Source: Ruegeria pomeroyi
GTDB lineage: Bacteria > Pseudomonadota > Alphaproteobacteria > Rhodobacterales > Rhodobacteraceae
Reading direction: 5' to 3'
DNA length: 64,000 nucleotides
Assembly (NCBI RefSeq): GCF_021405525.1
Contig: NZ_JAGQAG010000001.1
Coordinates: 2,852,001 to 2,916,000 of the forward strand
The translations under genes and the position numbers were made by a program. Below, piece after piece: positions 54,774 to 62,792 of the stretch. The notes below the pieces were generated by a model. The model was given only the letters and a program-made list of their open reading frames with translations, did not search any database and was not told the origin of the DNA. Numbering within the stretch: the stretch's first letter is position 1; the number at the start of each line of letters is the position of its first letter.

Positions 54774-55867
54774 GGCGTCTCCTTCTCGGCCAGCTGTTCG
54801 ACCAGTCCGACCAGGCGTTCGGTCGCATCGGGGGCGCCGGCGGACAGCGCCGCGTTGGCCATTTGCAGCGCCGCGTCCGGGTTGGTCAGAACCGCCACGA
54901 TCTGCTCTGCCAGCGCGGCGCTGTCAAGGGCACGCTCGGGGATCAGGATCGCCGCATTGGCGCCGGTCAGCGCGCGGGCATTGGCGGTCTGGTGATCGCC
55001 GGTGGCCGCCGCATAGGGGATCAGGATCGAGGGTCGCCCGATCACGCTGATATCGGCAACGCTCGAGGCGCCCGCGCGGCTGATCACCAGCTGCGCCTCG
55101 GACATCCGCCGGGGCACATCGTGAAAGAAGGGTTCGACCTCGGCGTCGATGCCATGGGCGGCGTAGAACTCGGTGACGCGCGCGCCATCCTCGTCGCGGG
55201 CCTGATGGGCGACGCGGATATACTGGCGCAACGCCTCGGGCAGGGCCGCGATGGCACCGGGCACCACATCGCTCAGGATGCGGGCGCCCTGGCTGCCGCC
55301 CATCACCAGGATCGACATCGGATAGGGACCGGGCGGGATATAGGCGGCCCCGGCGCGTTCAAGCACGGCGGCCCGAACAGGATTGCCCACATGTACGCCC
55401 TGGGCGCCCTCGGGCAGGTCGGTGGGCCAGACACCGCAGGCAACACAGGCAACCCGGCGGGCAAACACCTGGTTGACCCGGCCCAGCACGCCGTTCTGTT
55501 CATGGATCATGCGCGGCAGCCTGAGCAGCGTTGCCGCAGCCAGCGCCGGGATCGAAGGGTAACCGCCGAACCCCACCACCACGTCGGGGCGGTCGCGCCG
55601 CATCTGCATCGCAGTCGACGCGATGCCCGCCGCGATGCGGGGCGCCACCATCGCCTTGGCCAGAACCCCGCCACGGGCGAAGGTCGCGCTGGACACTTGC
55701 GTGATCTCGGTGGTGTGCGGGAACCCCCCGGTATAGCGTGCACCACGGGCGTCGGTGGACAGGCGCACCCGCCAGCCCTTGCGTAACATCGCCTCGGCCA
55801 GGGCCTGGGCGGGGAACATGTGCCCCCCGGTCCCACCCGCCGCGATCATCAGGTATTTCCGCGTCAT
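54770..55867 (-). CDS. murG: MurG: lipid II-forming GlcNAc transferase
   Basis: Transfers GlcNAc to lipid I at the inner face of the membrane. 365 aa [23 protein letters not shown] is the first G-loop, [35 protein letters not shown] the acceptor region, [18 protein letters not shown] the second G-loop, and [39 protein letters not shown] the UDP-GlcNAc site. ATG 55867 is the first before the G-loop. It overlaps murC and follows ftsW by 13 bp. Confidence 0.96.
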   Translation of the reverse strand: MTRKYLMIAAGGTGGHMFPAQALAEAMLRKGWRVRLSTDARGARYTGGFPHTTEITQVSSATFARGGVLAKAMVAPRIAAGIASTAMQMRRDRPDVVVGFGGYPSIPALAAATLLRLPRMIHEQNGVLGRVNQVFARRVACVACGVWPTDLPEGAQGVHVGNPVRAAVLERAGAAYIPPGPYPMSILVMGGSQGARILSDVVPGAIAALPEALRQYIRVAHQARDEDGARVTEFYAAHGIDAEVEPFFHDVPRRMSEAQLVISRAGASSVADISVIGRPSILIPYAAATGDHQTANARALTGANAAILIPERALDSAALAEQIVAVLTNPDAALQMANAALSAGAPDATERLVGLVEQLAEKETP

Positions 55868-55880
55868 CCCAACCGCCTGT

Positions 55881-57044
55881 CTATCCGCGCCCGCGCAACA
55901 GATCGCCAAGCTCTCCTTGCGGGCGGGTGCGGGTGAAACACAGAAGCATGCCCACCGCAATACCGCCCGCGATGAGCGACGAGCCGCCGTAGCTGACGAA
56001 CGGCAAGGTCATGCCCTTGGCCGGCAGCAGACGCACCGCGACGCCCATGTTGATCATCGCCTGCACGCCGAATGTACAGGCAAGGCCGGTGCCCGCGAGA
56101 CGCAGGAACATGTCCCGCTCGCGCATCAGCCGCAACAGCGAACGCACCACGATCGAGGCATAGAGCGCGATGATGATAAGGACCAGAACCAGCCCGTATT
56201 CCTCGGCCGCCACCGCGATGATGAAATCGGTATGAGCATCGGGCAGCGACCATTTCACCTGACCCTCGCCAACACCGACACCGAACAACCCGCCCTCGCG
56301 GATGGCATTGGTGGCATAGCCCAGCTGGGTTGTGGGATCGACATCGGGGTTCAGAAACCCGTCGATGCGGCGGGCAAAATGCTCGGAACTGGAATAGGCG
56401 ATCATGCCGCCCAGCACGACCACGCCGGCCATCGCCATCAGCAACAGCATCGGCGCTCCGGCCACGAAATACATCACCCCCCAGCCGAACAGCACCAGAC
56501 AGGCCTGTCCGAAATCAGGCTGCATCACCAGCATCAGCACGATCGCCACGCAGAGCGCAAAGGACCACAGCCGCCCCGGCGGGCCGTTGATTTCCTGCGA
56601 GGCAGCAAACAGCCATGCCGCGACCACCATGAAACCGGGCTTGAGAAACTCGGAAGGCTGCACCGAGGCGAAGCCCAGCGAATACCAGCGCACCGCGCCC
56701 TTGCCGAAATCGGTGCCAAAGATCGGCAACAGCGCCAGCGCCACGAAGGCGCCCAGAAAGCCCAGCACCGCAAGGCGGCGCACCAGCACCGGCGACATCA
56801 TCGAGGTTAACAGCATCGCCACGATGGCCAGCCCCCCGAAAAATGCCTGCCTTTGCACGTAGTGGAAGGGCTCAAACCCGTTGCGCGCGGCCAGCGGCGG
56901 CGAGGCCGCAAGGCCCAGCAGCAGCCCGATCCCGAACAGGATCAGCACGCAGGACATCGACCATTTGTCGAGTGTCCGCCACCATTTGGGAAGAATCGGT
57001 TCGCCGCCCCGCTCGGGGACCGCGCCATATACCATCTCGGTCAT
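55881..57044 (-). CDS. ftsW: Peptidoglycan glycosyltransferase FtsW
   Basis: SEDS-family septal glycan polymerase, 387 aa, about ten membrane helices. Conserved SEDS stretches: [51 protein letters not shown] with the catalytic-site Asp, [36 protein letters not shown] and [38 protein letters not shown] 57044 begins [13 protein letters not shown], a short cytoplasmic tail. Normally murD precedes ftsW; here about 4 kb of other genes intervene. Confidence 0.95.
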   Translation of the reverse strand: MTEMVYGAVPERGGEPILPKWWRTLDKWSMSCVLILFGIGLLLGLAASPPLAARNGFEPFHYVQRQAFFGGLAIVAMLLTSMMSPVLVRRLAVLGFLGAFVALALLPIFGTDFGKGAVRWYSLGFASVQPSEFLKPGFMVVAAWLFAASQEINGPPGRLWSFALCVAIVLMLVMQPDFGQACLVLFGWGVMYFVAGAPMLLLMAMAGVVVLGGMIAYSSSEHFARRIDGFLNPDVDPTTQLGYATNAIREGGLFGVGVGEGQVKWSLPDAHTDFIIAVAAEEYGLVLVLIIIALYASIVVRSLLRLMRERDMFLRLAGTGLACTFGVQAMINMGVAVRLLPAKGMTLPFVSYGGSSLIAGGIAVGMLLCFTRTRPQGELGDLLRGRG

Positions 57045-57210
57045 GACACCACTGCCGCTTGCTGCCTCGTTCGCACCCCTGTTCGGGGTCTTGATGTCCG
57101 GTTCGTGCCGGATCTGGAAACAGAGTACTGCAAAGGCGTCCATCCTGCCAGAGGCTTTGTCTCGTGCAGGCATTTCTCCGCCCCGGCGAACACGAGGCGG
57201 AGAAGCGGGT

Positions 57211-57417
57211 TCAGTCGGCCTTGCGCCTGCGGTATTCGGCAACCGGCAGACCGCCGATCCCCCAATGATCCATCTCGACCTCGTCAATGACGACAAATGT
57301 GGTCTCGGGATCCTTGTTCAGCACCTGTTTCAACAGGTCGGTGACACCCGCGATCAGTTCGGCTTTCTGCGCGGGCGTGGCACCCTCACGGGTTATCTTG
57401 ATGTTGACATACGGCAT
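57211..57417 (-). CDS. 4-oxalocrotonate tautomerase-family enzyme
   Basis: 68 aa; after Met removal Pro1 is the catalytic base (MPYVNIKITREGATPAQKAELIAGVTDLLKQVL). TFVVIDEVEMDHWGIGGLPVAEYRRRKA completes the fold. The family tautomerises 2-hydroxymuconate or related enols, but members have many roles. ATG 57417 is required for Pro1. It follows the SnoaL-like gene and the GST on the same strand. Confidence 0.88.
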   Translation of the reverse strand: MPYVNIKITREGATPAQKAELIAGVTDLLKQVLNKDPETTFVVIDEVEMDHWGIGGLPVAEYRRRKAD

Positions 57418-57480
57418 GCCGGGTTCGTGTCCTTTCACAATCAAGCGTCCGGCGCGCGGCGGGTCGCGCGCCGGATCGGG

Positions 57481-57867
57481 TTAAAGCGGTTCCGAATGGA
57501 ACACCTTGGCCAGGATCTGCCAGCGTCCGTTCTGCCGCACGAAGGTCAGGAAATCGGTGAAATAGCTGTCACCGATGGCGCAGTTCACCACCGCCCGCGC
57601 CGTATCCGGCCCGGCAAAGTCGATCGACTGGATACGATCCCGCCGCGCCTCGCCCTTGCTGGCGGGCGACACCCGCTGGTCGACCACCGCGAAATAGGTC
57701 TCCATATCGCGATAGAGCCAGTCGCCGCCGCTGGCACAGGCATAGATCGCCTGCGGGTGAAAGACCTGCCGCAAGCGGATGCTGTCGGCATGGTGCAGCC
57801 CGTCGAAATAGGTCCCGATCACCGCCTGAACGGCGGCAAAGGGCGCCTCTTCGGTCGTCATGCTCAT
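57481..57867 (-). CDS. NTF2/SnoaL-like (Lumazine_bd_2-type) protein
   Basis: 128 aa with an NTF2-like cone fold: IGTYFDGLHHADSIRLRQVFHPQAIYAC, DMETYFAVVDQRVSPASKGEARRDRIQSIDFAGPDTARAVVNCAIGDSYFTDFLTFVRQNGRWQILAKVFHSEP. This is the pattern of the putative lumazine-binding group, often found beside GSTs and tautomerases. No catalytic residues assigned. ATG overlaps the GST stop (ATGA), so it is translationally coupled. Confidence 0.82.
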   Translation of the reverse strand: MSMTTEEAPFAAVQAVIGTYFDGLHHADSIRLRQVFHPQAIYACASGGDWLYRDMETYFAVVDQRVSPASKGEARRDRIQSIDFAGPDTARAVVNCAIGDSYFTDFLTFVRQNGRWQILAKVFHSEPL

Positions 57868-58478
57868 CCCAACAGCCCCTCGGCCTGCATCGCCGCGCGG
57901 GTCGCGGGGCGCTCGGCCACACGGGCGACCAGCGCCTTGAGGTTGGGCACCGCGTCCAGCGACAGGCCCAGGAAATTGGCCCAGTTGGTAACCACGAACA
58001 GATAGGCATCGGCCACGCTGAATTGCGCCCCGTTCAGGTAGTCGCGACCATCCGCCAGCATCGCCTCGACGATCTGCATCCGGCCATTGACCCGCTCGAC
58101 CGCCGCGTCGCGCGCCTCGCCTTCCAGCGGCTTGCCCGAGAAGAACGGCCCAAACGCCTTGTGCAATTCCGAAGCGATGAAATTCAGCTGCTCCTGCACC
58201 CGCGTACGACCCAGCCCACCGGCCTGCGGCAGCAGCCCCGCGTCCGGGTTGCGCTCGGCGATCAGTTGCAGGATGGCCGAGCCCTCGGTCACCGTCTCGC
58301 CCTCGTCCAGCACCAGCGCGGGCACATAGCCCTTGGGGTTGATGGCGCGGAAATCGCCGCCCGAGGCGGTAGTGCCGGCAGCGGTGTCCACCTGCTCAAG
58401 ATCAAAGCTCTCGCCCGCCTCGATCAACGCGATATGGCTGGCCAGCGAACAGGCACCGGGTTTGTAATAGAGTTTCAT
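57864..58478 (-). CDS. Glutathione S-transferase, GstA/beta-like
   Basis: 204 aa. MKLYYKPGACSLASHIALIEAGESFDLEQVD is the beta-class opening with active-site Cys10. NPKGYVPALVLDEGETVTEGSAILQLIAE is the glutathione site. The C-terminal domain is helical. ATG 58478 has AGGAG at nine bases; the earlier ATG 58487 touches the SD. First gene of a GST-NTF2-tautomerase operon, divergent from an HxlR regulator that probably controls it. Confidence 0.9.
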   Translation of the reverse strand: MKLYYKPGACSLASHIALIEAGESFDLEQVDTAAGTTASGGDFRAINPKGYVPALVLDEGETVTEGSAILQLIAERNPDAGLLPQAGGLGRTRVQEQLNFIASELHKAFGPFFSGKPLEGEARDAAVERVNGRMQIVEAMLADGRDYLNGAQFSVADAYLFVVTNWANFLGLSLDAVPNLKALVARVAERPATRAAMQAEGLLG

Positions 58479-58605
58479 CCGTTCCATCTCCTTTTGTCGG
58501 ATTGCTCTGATGCGCTGGAGGTAGTCATCCAGTTACCGAAGTAAACTTGATTTCTTTTTGTTACTTCTTTATCCGGTTACCCCAAGGTTACCAGGTGAGA
58601 ATTCG

Positions 58606-58968
58606 ATGGCACTCAAGATCACCCGAAACAAGGCTGCCCCCCTGCCCGGCCGCTGCCCGCTCAGCGAATGCATGAAGCTTTTGGGCGGCGCCTGGACCCC
58701 GAACGTGATCTGGTATCTCAGCGGCGGCGCACGACGGTTCAACGAGCTGCGGGTCGATATCCCCGGCATCTCGGCCAAGATGCTGACCGCGCGCCTGCGC
58801 GAGTTGGAACACAAGGGCGTGGTCCGGCGCGAGGTGCGCCCGACCTCGCCGCCCTCGGTCGAATACAGCCTGACCGATCTGGGCCAGGACCTGGTTCCCG
58901 CGATCCTGGCGATCGTCGATGTGGGCCATCGGCTCAAAAACCGGGATCAGTGCCCCGCAACCCCCTGA
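58606..58968 (+). CDS. HxlR-family transcriptional regulator
   Basis: 120 aa winged helix. CPLSECMKLLGGAWTPNVIWYLSGGARRFNELRVDIPGISAKMLTARLRELEHKGVVRREV and PSVEYSLTDLGQDL are the HxlR pattern; Cys residues near 17-21 could sense electrophiles or redox. Its start is 128 bp from the divergent GST start, a typical layout in which it would regulate the GST operon and itself. The specific effector is unknown. Confidence 0.9.
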   Translation: MALKITRNKAAPLPGRCPLSECMKLLGGAWTPNVIWYLSGGARRFNELRVDIPGISAKMLTARLRELEHKGVVRREVRPTSPPSVEYSLTDLGQDLVPAILAIVDVGHRLKNRDQCPATP

Positions 58969-59067
58969 CGCACCAGTCTTTTGCGGCGCGTCACGTCGCG
59001 AACGGAACAGACGCGCCCCCGACCCGCCGCCACCATCGCCCCGTTACCGGGGCAAGGGGCAAAGGGC

Positions 59068-59952
59068 ATGCGCTATTCGACAGGGGTCATTTTGGTGGCA
59101 ACCGCCGCGCTGCTCTGGTCGCTGATGGGTCTTGCCATCCGCGAGATCGAGGTGGCCGGAACCTGGGCGATCCTGTTCTGGCGCTCGGCGGCGATGGTGC
59201 CCACGCTTCTGGCCTTTTTCGCCTGGCGCAGGCGCAAACCGATCCTGCCCGCCCTGCGCGCCACCGGGCGGGCCGGGCTGATGGCTGGCTTCGGCCTGGT
59301 GGTGGCCTTCGCGGGCGCGATCTTTGCCATCCAGTCCACCACCGTGGCCAATGCCGTCTTCCTGTTCGCCGCCTCCCCCTTTCTGGCCGCCGCGCTCAGC
59401 TGGGTGGTGCTGCGCGAAAGCGTGCGGCGGGCCACCTGGGCCGCCATTGCCATCGCCCTGATAGGTCTGGTGGTGATGGTGCGCGAGGGGCTGGCGCTGG
59501 GGGCGCTGGCGGGCAATCTGGCGGCGCTCGCCTCGGCCATGGGATTTGCGCTTTTCACCCTGTCGCTGCGCTGGGGACGGCTGGGTGACATGATGCCCGC
59601 CGTCGCCATCGGCGGCATGCTGTCGATGATGGTGGCGCTGGGAATGCTCGGGCTCACCGGCCAGCCGCTCCTGGTGCCCGCGCGCGACATCGCCATTGCC
59701 ATGGCGATGGGCGCGGGCCTGCTGGCGGTGGGCATGGCGCTCTATACGATGGGCAGCCAGGTGGTGCCCGCCGCCGAACTGACGTTGATCACCATGATCG
59801 AGTCGATGCTGGCGCCGGTCTGGGTCTGGCTGCTGCTGGGCGAAGAGGCCAGCGCAGGCACCCTGTGGGGCGGCGCGATCATCCTCGCCGCCGTGGTTCT
59901 GAACGCAGTCAGCGGTATGCGGCGCAAGCCCGCTATTCCGCCGATCATCTGA
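59068..59952 (+). CDS. EamA/DMT-superfamily transporter
   Basis: 294 aa, ten hydrophobic helices in two EamA repeats (ATAALLWSLMGLAIREIEVAGTWAILFWRS; FALFTLSLRWGRLGDMMPAVAIGGMLSMMVALGML). FAASPFLAAALSWVVLRESV and LTLITMIESMLAPVWVWLLLGEE are the repeat ends. Metabolite exporter of unknown substrate. ATG 59068 directly precedes the first helix. 99 bp behind the HxlR gene. Confidence 0.88.
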   Translation: MRYSTGVILVATAALLWSLMGLAIREIEVAGTWAILFWRSAAMVPTLLAFFAWRRRKPILPALRATGRAGLMAGFGLVVAFAGAIFAIQSTTVANAVFLFAASPFLAAALSWVVLRESVRRATWAAIAIALIGLVVMVREGLALGALAGNLAALASAMGFALFTLSLRWGRLGDMMPAVAIGGMLSMMVALGMLGLTGQPLLVPARDIAIAMAMGAGLLAVGMALYTMGSQVVPAAELTLITMIESMLAPVWVWLLLGEEASAGTLWGGAIILAAVVLNAVSGMRRKPAIPPII

Positions 59953-60005
59953 GCCCCCTCGCCTGACCCCTTGCCAAATCGCGCGTGGTGCGGCACCCCC
60001 GACAC

Positions 60006-61190
60006 ATGCAGTTGAACACGATCATCCTGGGCGCTGGCGCCGCCGGCATGATGTGCGCGGCCCATGCGGGACCGGGCACGCTGGTGCTCGATCATGCGCG
60101 CGCTCCGGGGGAAAAGATCCGCATCTCCGGCGGCGGCCGCTGCAACTTCACCAATATGTACGCAGGCCCCGAAAATTTCCTGTCGCAGAACCCGCATTTC
60201 TGCAAATCGGCGCTGGCCCGCTACACCCAATGGGATTTCATCGACCTGGTGAACCGCCACGGTATCGCCTGGCATGAAAAGACGCTGGGCCAGCTCTTCT
60301 GCGACAGCTCAGCCAAACAGATCGTCGCCATGCTGCTCTCGGAGATGGAGCGCGCGGGCGCGACCCTCTGGCTGAACACCAGCCTCAAGGACCTGTCCCA
60401 TGCCGATGGGCGCTTCTGCCTGATGGTCGAACGCGAGGGCAAGACAGAACGGCTCACCGCCCGCAACCTGGTGCTGGCCACCGGTGGCAAGTCGATCCCC
60501 AAGATGGGCGCCACCGGGTTGGCCTATGACATCGCCCGGCAATTCGGCCTGACGATCACTCAAACCCGCGCGGGCCTTGTCCCGTTCACTTTCCCCGAGG
60601 GTCGTTTTGCCCCGCTCGCCGGGCTTTCCCTGCCCGCCCGCCTGTCGAACCAGCGCGCCTCGTTCGACGAGGCGCTGCTCTTCACCCATCGCGGTCTGAG
60701 CGGGCCAGCCGTGCTGCAACTCTCCTCCTATTGGCGCGAGGGCGAGGAGATCAGCGTCGACCTCGCCCCCGACCTCGATCTCTATACCGAACTGCGCGAC
60801 CAGCGGCAGGCCTCGGGCCGCCGTGACCTGACCACCGAACTGGCCCGCCTCCTGCCAGCTCGCCTGGCCGAGTTCCTGGCGCCGAAACTGGGCCTCAAGG
60901 GCCGCCTCGCCGACCAGTCAGACAGCGCCTTGCGCGGTCTCACCGACGCCCTGCACGACTGGCGCCTGACGCCCTCGGGCACCGAGGGCTATCGCACCGC
61001 CGAGGTCACGCTTGGCGGCATCGACACGGACGGGCTCGACGCCCGCACGATGGCGGCAAGATCCCTACCCGGTCTCTACGCAATCGGCGAGGCGGTGGAC
61101 GTCACCGGCTGGCTCGGCGGCTACAACTTCCAATGGGCATGGTCCTCGGGACACGCCGCAGGCACCGCGATTGCCAAGGCACAGCGCTGA
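60006..61190 (+). CDS. HI0933/BaiN-family FAD-dependent oxidoreductase
   Basis: 394 aa. Rossmann FAD motif IILGAGAAGMMCAAHAG, followed by KIRISGGGRCNFTNM, which is characteristic of the HI0933 family. LVLATGGKSIPKMGATGLAYDIARQFGL and FTHRGLSGPAVLQLSSYW follow, and the C-terminal LYAIGEAVDVTGWLGGYNFQWAWSSGHAAG closes the FAD site. Substrate unknown in bacteria at large. It ends at a pair of 3'-end repeat elements facing murD. Confidence 0.92.
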   Translation: MQLNTIILGAGAAGMMCAAHAGPGTLVLDHARAPGEKIRISGGGRCNFTNMYAGPENFLSQNPHFCKSALARYTQWDFIDLVNRHGIAWHEKTLGQLFCDSSAKQIVAMLLSEMERAGATLWLNTSLKDLSHADGRFCLMVEREGKTERLTARNLVLATGGKSIPKMGATGLAYDIARQFGLTITQTRAGLVPFTFPEGRFAPLAGLSLPARLSNQRASFDEALLFTHRGLSGPAVLQLSSYWREGEEISVDLAPDLDLYTELRDQRQASGRRDLTTELARLLPARLAEFLAPKLGLKGRLADQSDSALRGLTDALHDWRLTPSGTEGYRTAEVTLGGIDTDGLDARTMAARSLPGLYAIGEAVDVTGWLGGYNFQWAWSSGHAAGTAIAKAQR

Positions 61191-61206
61191 TCGCAAGCGC
61201 CGATGC

Positions 61207-61236
61207 GAGGCGCTGCCTCGCGCTCCGGAGTATTTG
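61207..61236 (+). repeat. 3'-end repeat element, plus-strand variant
   Basis: Sixteen bases after the oxidoreductase stop, GAGG-CGCTG-CCTC forms a hairpin, then CTCCGGAGTATTT (61224-61236) follows. It is a shorter relative of the element behind murD and the AhpD-like gene, here in the orientation of the oxidoreductase transcript. Confidence 0.6.
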
Positions 61237-61281
61237 CGGCGCAATGAAGCCCGGACAGTCCCCATATCTTCATTTCGCTCA

Positions 61282-61326
61282 AAATACTCCGGGGGAGTCA
61301 CCGACGGTGACGGGGGCAGCGCCCCC
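61282..61326 (-). repeat. Tripartite 3'-end repeat element, copy 2
   Basis: On the minus strand the TAG stop of murD runs into GGGGGC-GCT-GCCCCC (61312-61326). TCACC-GTC-GGTGA follows (61298-61310), then CTCCCCCGGAGTATTT (61282-61297). The outer parts match copy 1 at 13189-13247 base for base, while the middle hairpin differs. Confidence 0.72.
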
Positions 61327-62726
61327 TAGCCGGCCAGACGTTTCTGCACTTCGGCCATGAAATCTTCGCCACGACGTTCGAAATTGTCATACTGATCGAA
61401 GCTGGCCGCCGCCGGGGCCAACAGCACGGTATCGCCGGGCTCAGCCTCGGTCATGGCGCGGGCGACCGCCTCGTCCATGGTGGTGCAGACCTCGCTCTCG
61501 ACCTCCAGTTGCAGCGCGAAACCGGCGGCCTCGCGTCCGATCACATAGGCCTTCAGCACCTCGCCCAGTCCGTCGTTCAGCGCCGCGATGCCACCCTCTT
61601 TCTGCAAGCCGCCGCAGATCCAGCGGATCCGCTTGAACGCGCCCAGCGCCTTGAGTGCGGCATCCACATTGGTGGCCTTGCTGTCGTTGACATAAGTGAC
61701 CCCGCCCGCATCGGCCACGATCTGACTGCGATGCGGCAAACCGGGATAGCTCCGCATTCCCGCCTCGATCACGCGCGGGCTCAGCCCCAGCGCCCGGCAG
61801 GCGGCATAGGCAGCACAGGCGTTCTGGTGGTTATGCGCCCCCGGCAGGCCGCGAATGTCGCGTAGGTCGATCGACCCCGCCTGCCGCCCCTTGCGGTATT
61901 CGCTCAGATACCCCTTGCGCGCAAACACCTGCCAGCCCGGCCCGGTCAGCTTGCGGCTGACCGACACCCGGATCACCCGGTCATCCGCCGGCCCCTCGGA
62001 CATCTGGCCCGCCAGATACAGCCCCTCGGCCTCGTCCACCCCGATCACCGCGCGGTCCGGCCCGCCCTCGGCGAATAGCCGCCGTTTCGCCGCGAAATAG
62101 CCGCCCATGCCGCCATGCCGGTCCAGGTGGTCGGGCGAGAGATTGGTGAACACCGCCACATCCGGGGTCAGCGCCCGCGCCAGATCGGTCTGATAGCTGG
62201 AAAGCTCCAGCACCACGACCGAGCCCTCCTCTCCCGGCTCGATATCCAGCACCCCGCGCCCGATATTGCCCGCCAGTTGCGAGGGCCGCCCCGCCTCGCT
62301 CAGGATGTGGTGGATCAGCGCCGAGGTGGTCGACTTGCCGTTCGACCCGGTCACCGCCACCACGCGGGGCAGCGTGTCGAACCCGTCCCACTCGGGCCCG
62401 GCAAACGACCGGAAGAAGAGGCCGATATCGTTATCCACCGGCACCCCCGCCTCCAGCGCGGCCGCCACCACCGGGTTCGGCGCGGGATAAAGATGCGGGA
62501 TGCCCGGCGACACGATCAGACAGGCGGTATCGTCCCAGACGCCCTGCTTGCGCAGATCACGGATGAGGAAGCCCTCGCCCTCGGCCGCCTCGCGCGCGGC
62601 GGGGTTGTCGTCCCAGCACAGCGCCTCGGCGCCCCCCGCCCGCAAGGCCCGCGCCGTGGCCAGCCCCGAGCGGCCCAGACCCAAAACCGCCACCCTGGCA
62701 CCCGCAAACCCTCTGACCGGGATCAT
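61326..62726 (-). CDS. murD: UDP-N-acetylmuramoyl-L-alanine-D-glutamate ligase
   Basis: Adds D-Glu to UDP-MurNAc-L-Ala. 466 aa. [31 protein letters not shown]-loop [67 protein letters not shown], and C-terminal [33 protein letters not shown] are canonical. Its TAG stop is part of the 3' hairpin element. Separated from ftsW by about 4.3 kb of unrelated genes. Confidence 0.96.
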   Translation of the reverse strand: MIPVRGFAGARVAVLGLGRSGLATARALRAGGAEALCWDDNPAAREAAEGEGFLIRDLRKQGVWDDTACLIVSPGIPHLYPAPNPVVAAALEAGVPVDNDIGLFFRSFAGPEWDGFDTLPRVVAVTGSNGKSTTSALIHHILSEAGRPSQLAGNIGRGVLDIEPGEEGSVVVLELSSYQTDLARALTPDVAVFTNLSPDHLDRHGGMGGYFAAKRRLFAEGGPDRAVIGVDEAEGLYLAGQMSEGPADDRVIRVSVSRKLTGPGWQVFARKGYLSEYRKGRQAGSIDLRDIRGLPGAHNHQNACAAYAACRALGLSPRVIEAGMRSYPGLPHRSQIVADAGGVTYVNDSKATNVDAALKALGAFKRIRWICGGLQKEGGIAALNDGLGEVLKAYVIGREAAGFALQLEVESEVCTTMDEAVARAMTEAEPGDTVLLAPAAASFDQYDNFERRGEDFMAEVQKRLAG

Positions 62727-62792
62727 GCCTGCTCTCCCTCAAACCCGTTTCGCGCCACCCTGTACCCGGTCAGGGCAGGATTGCAAGCGGGG

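Noticed and set aside
52182-54995. 937-codon plus-strand open frame
   Set aside because: Antisense to the permease and murC. Composition is His/Gln/Arg-rich as expected from a shadow frame.
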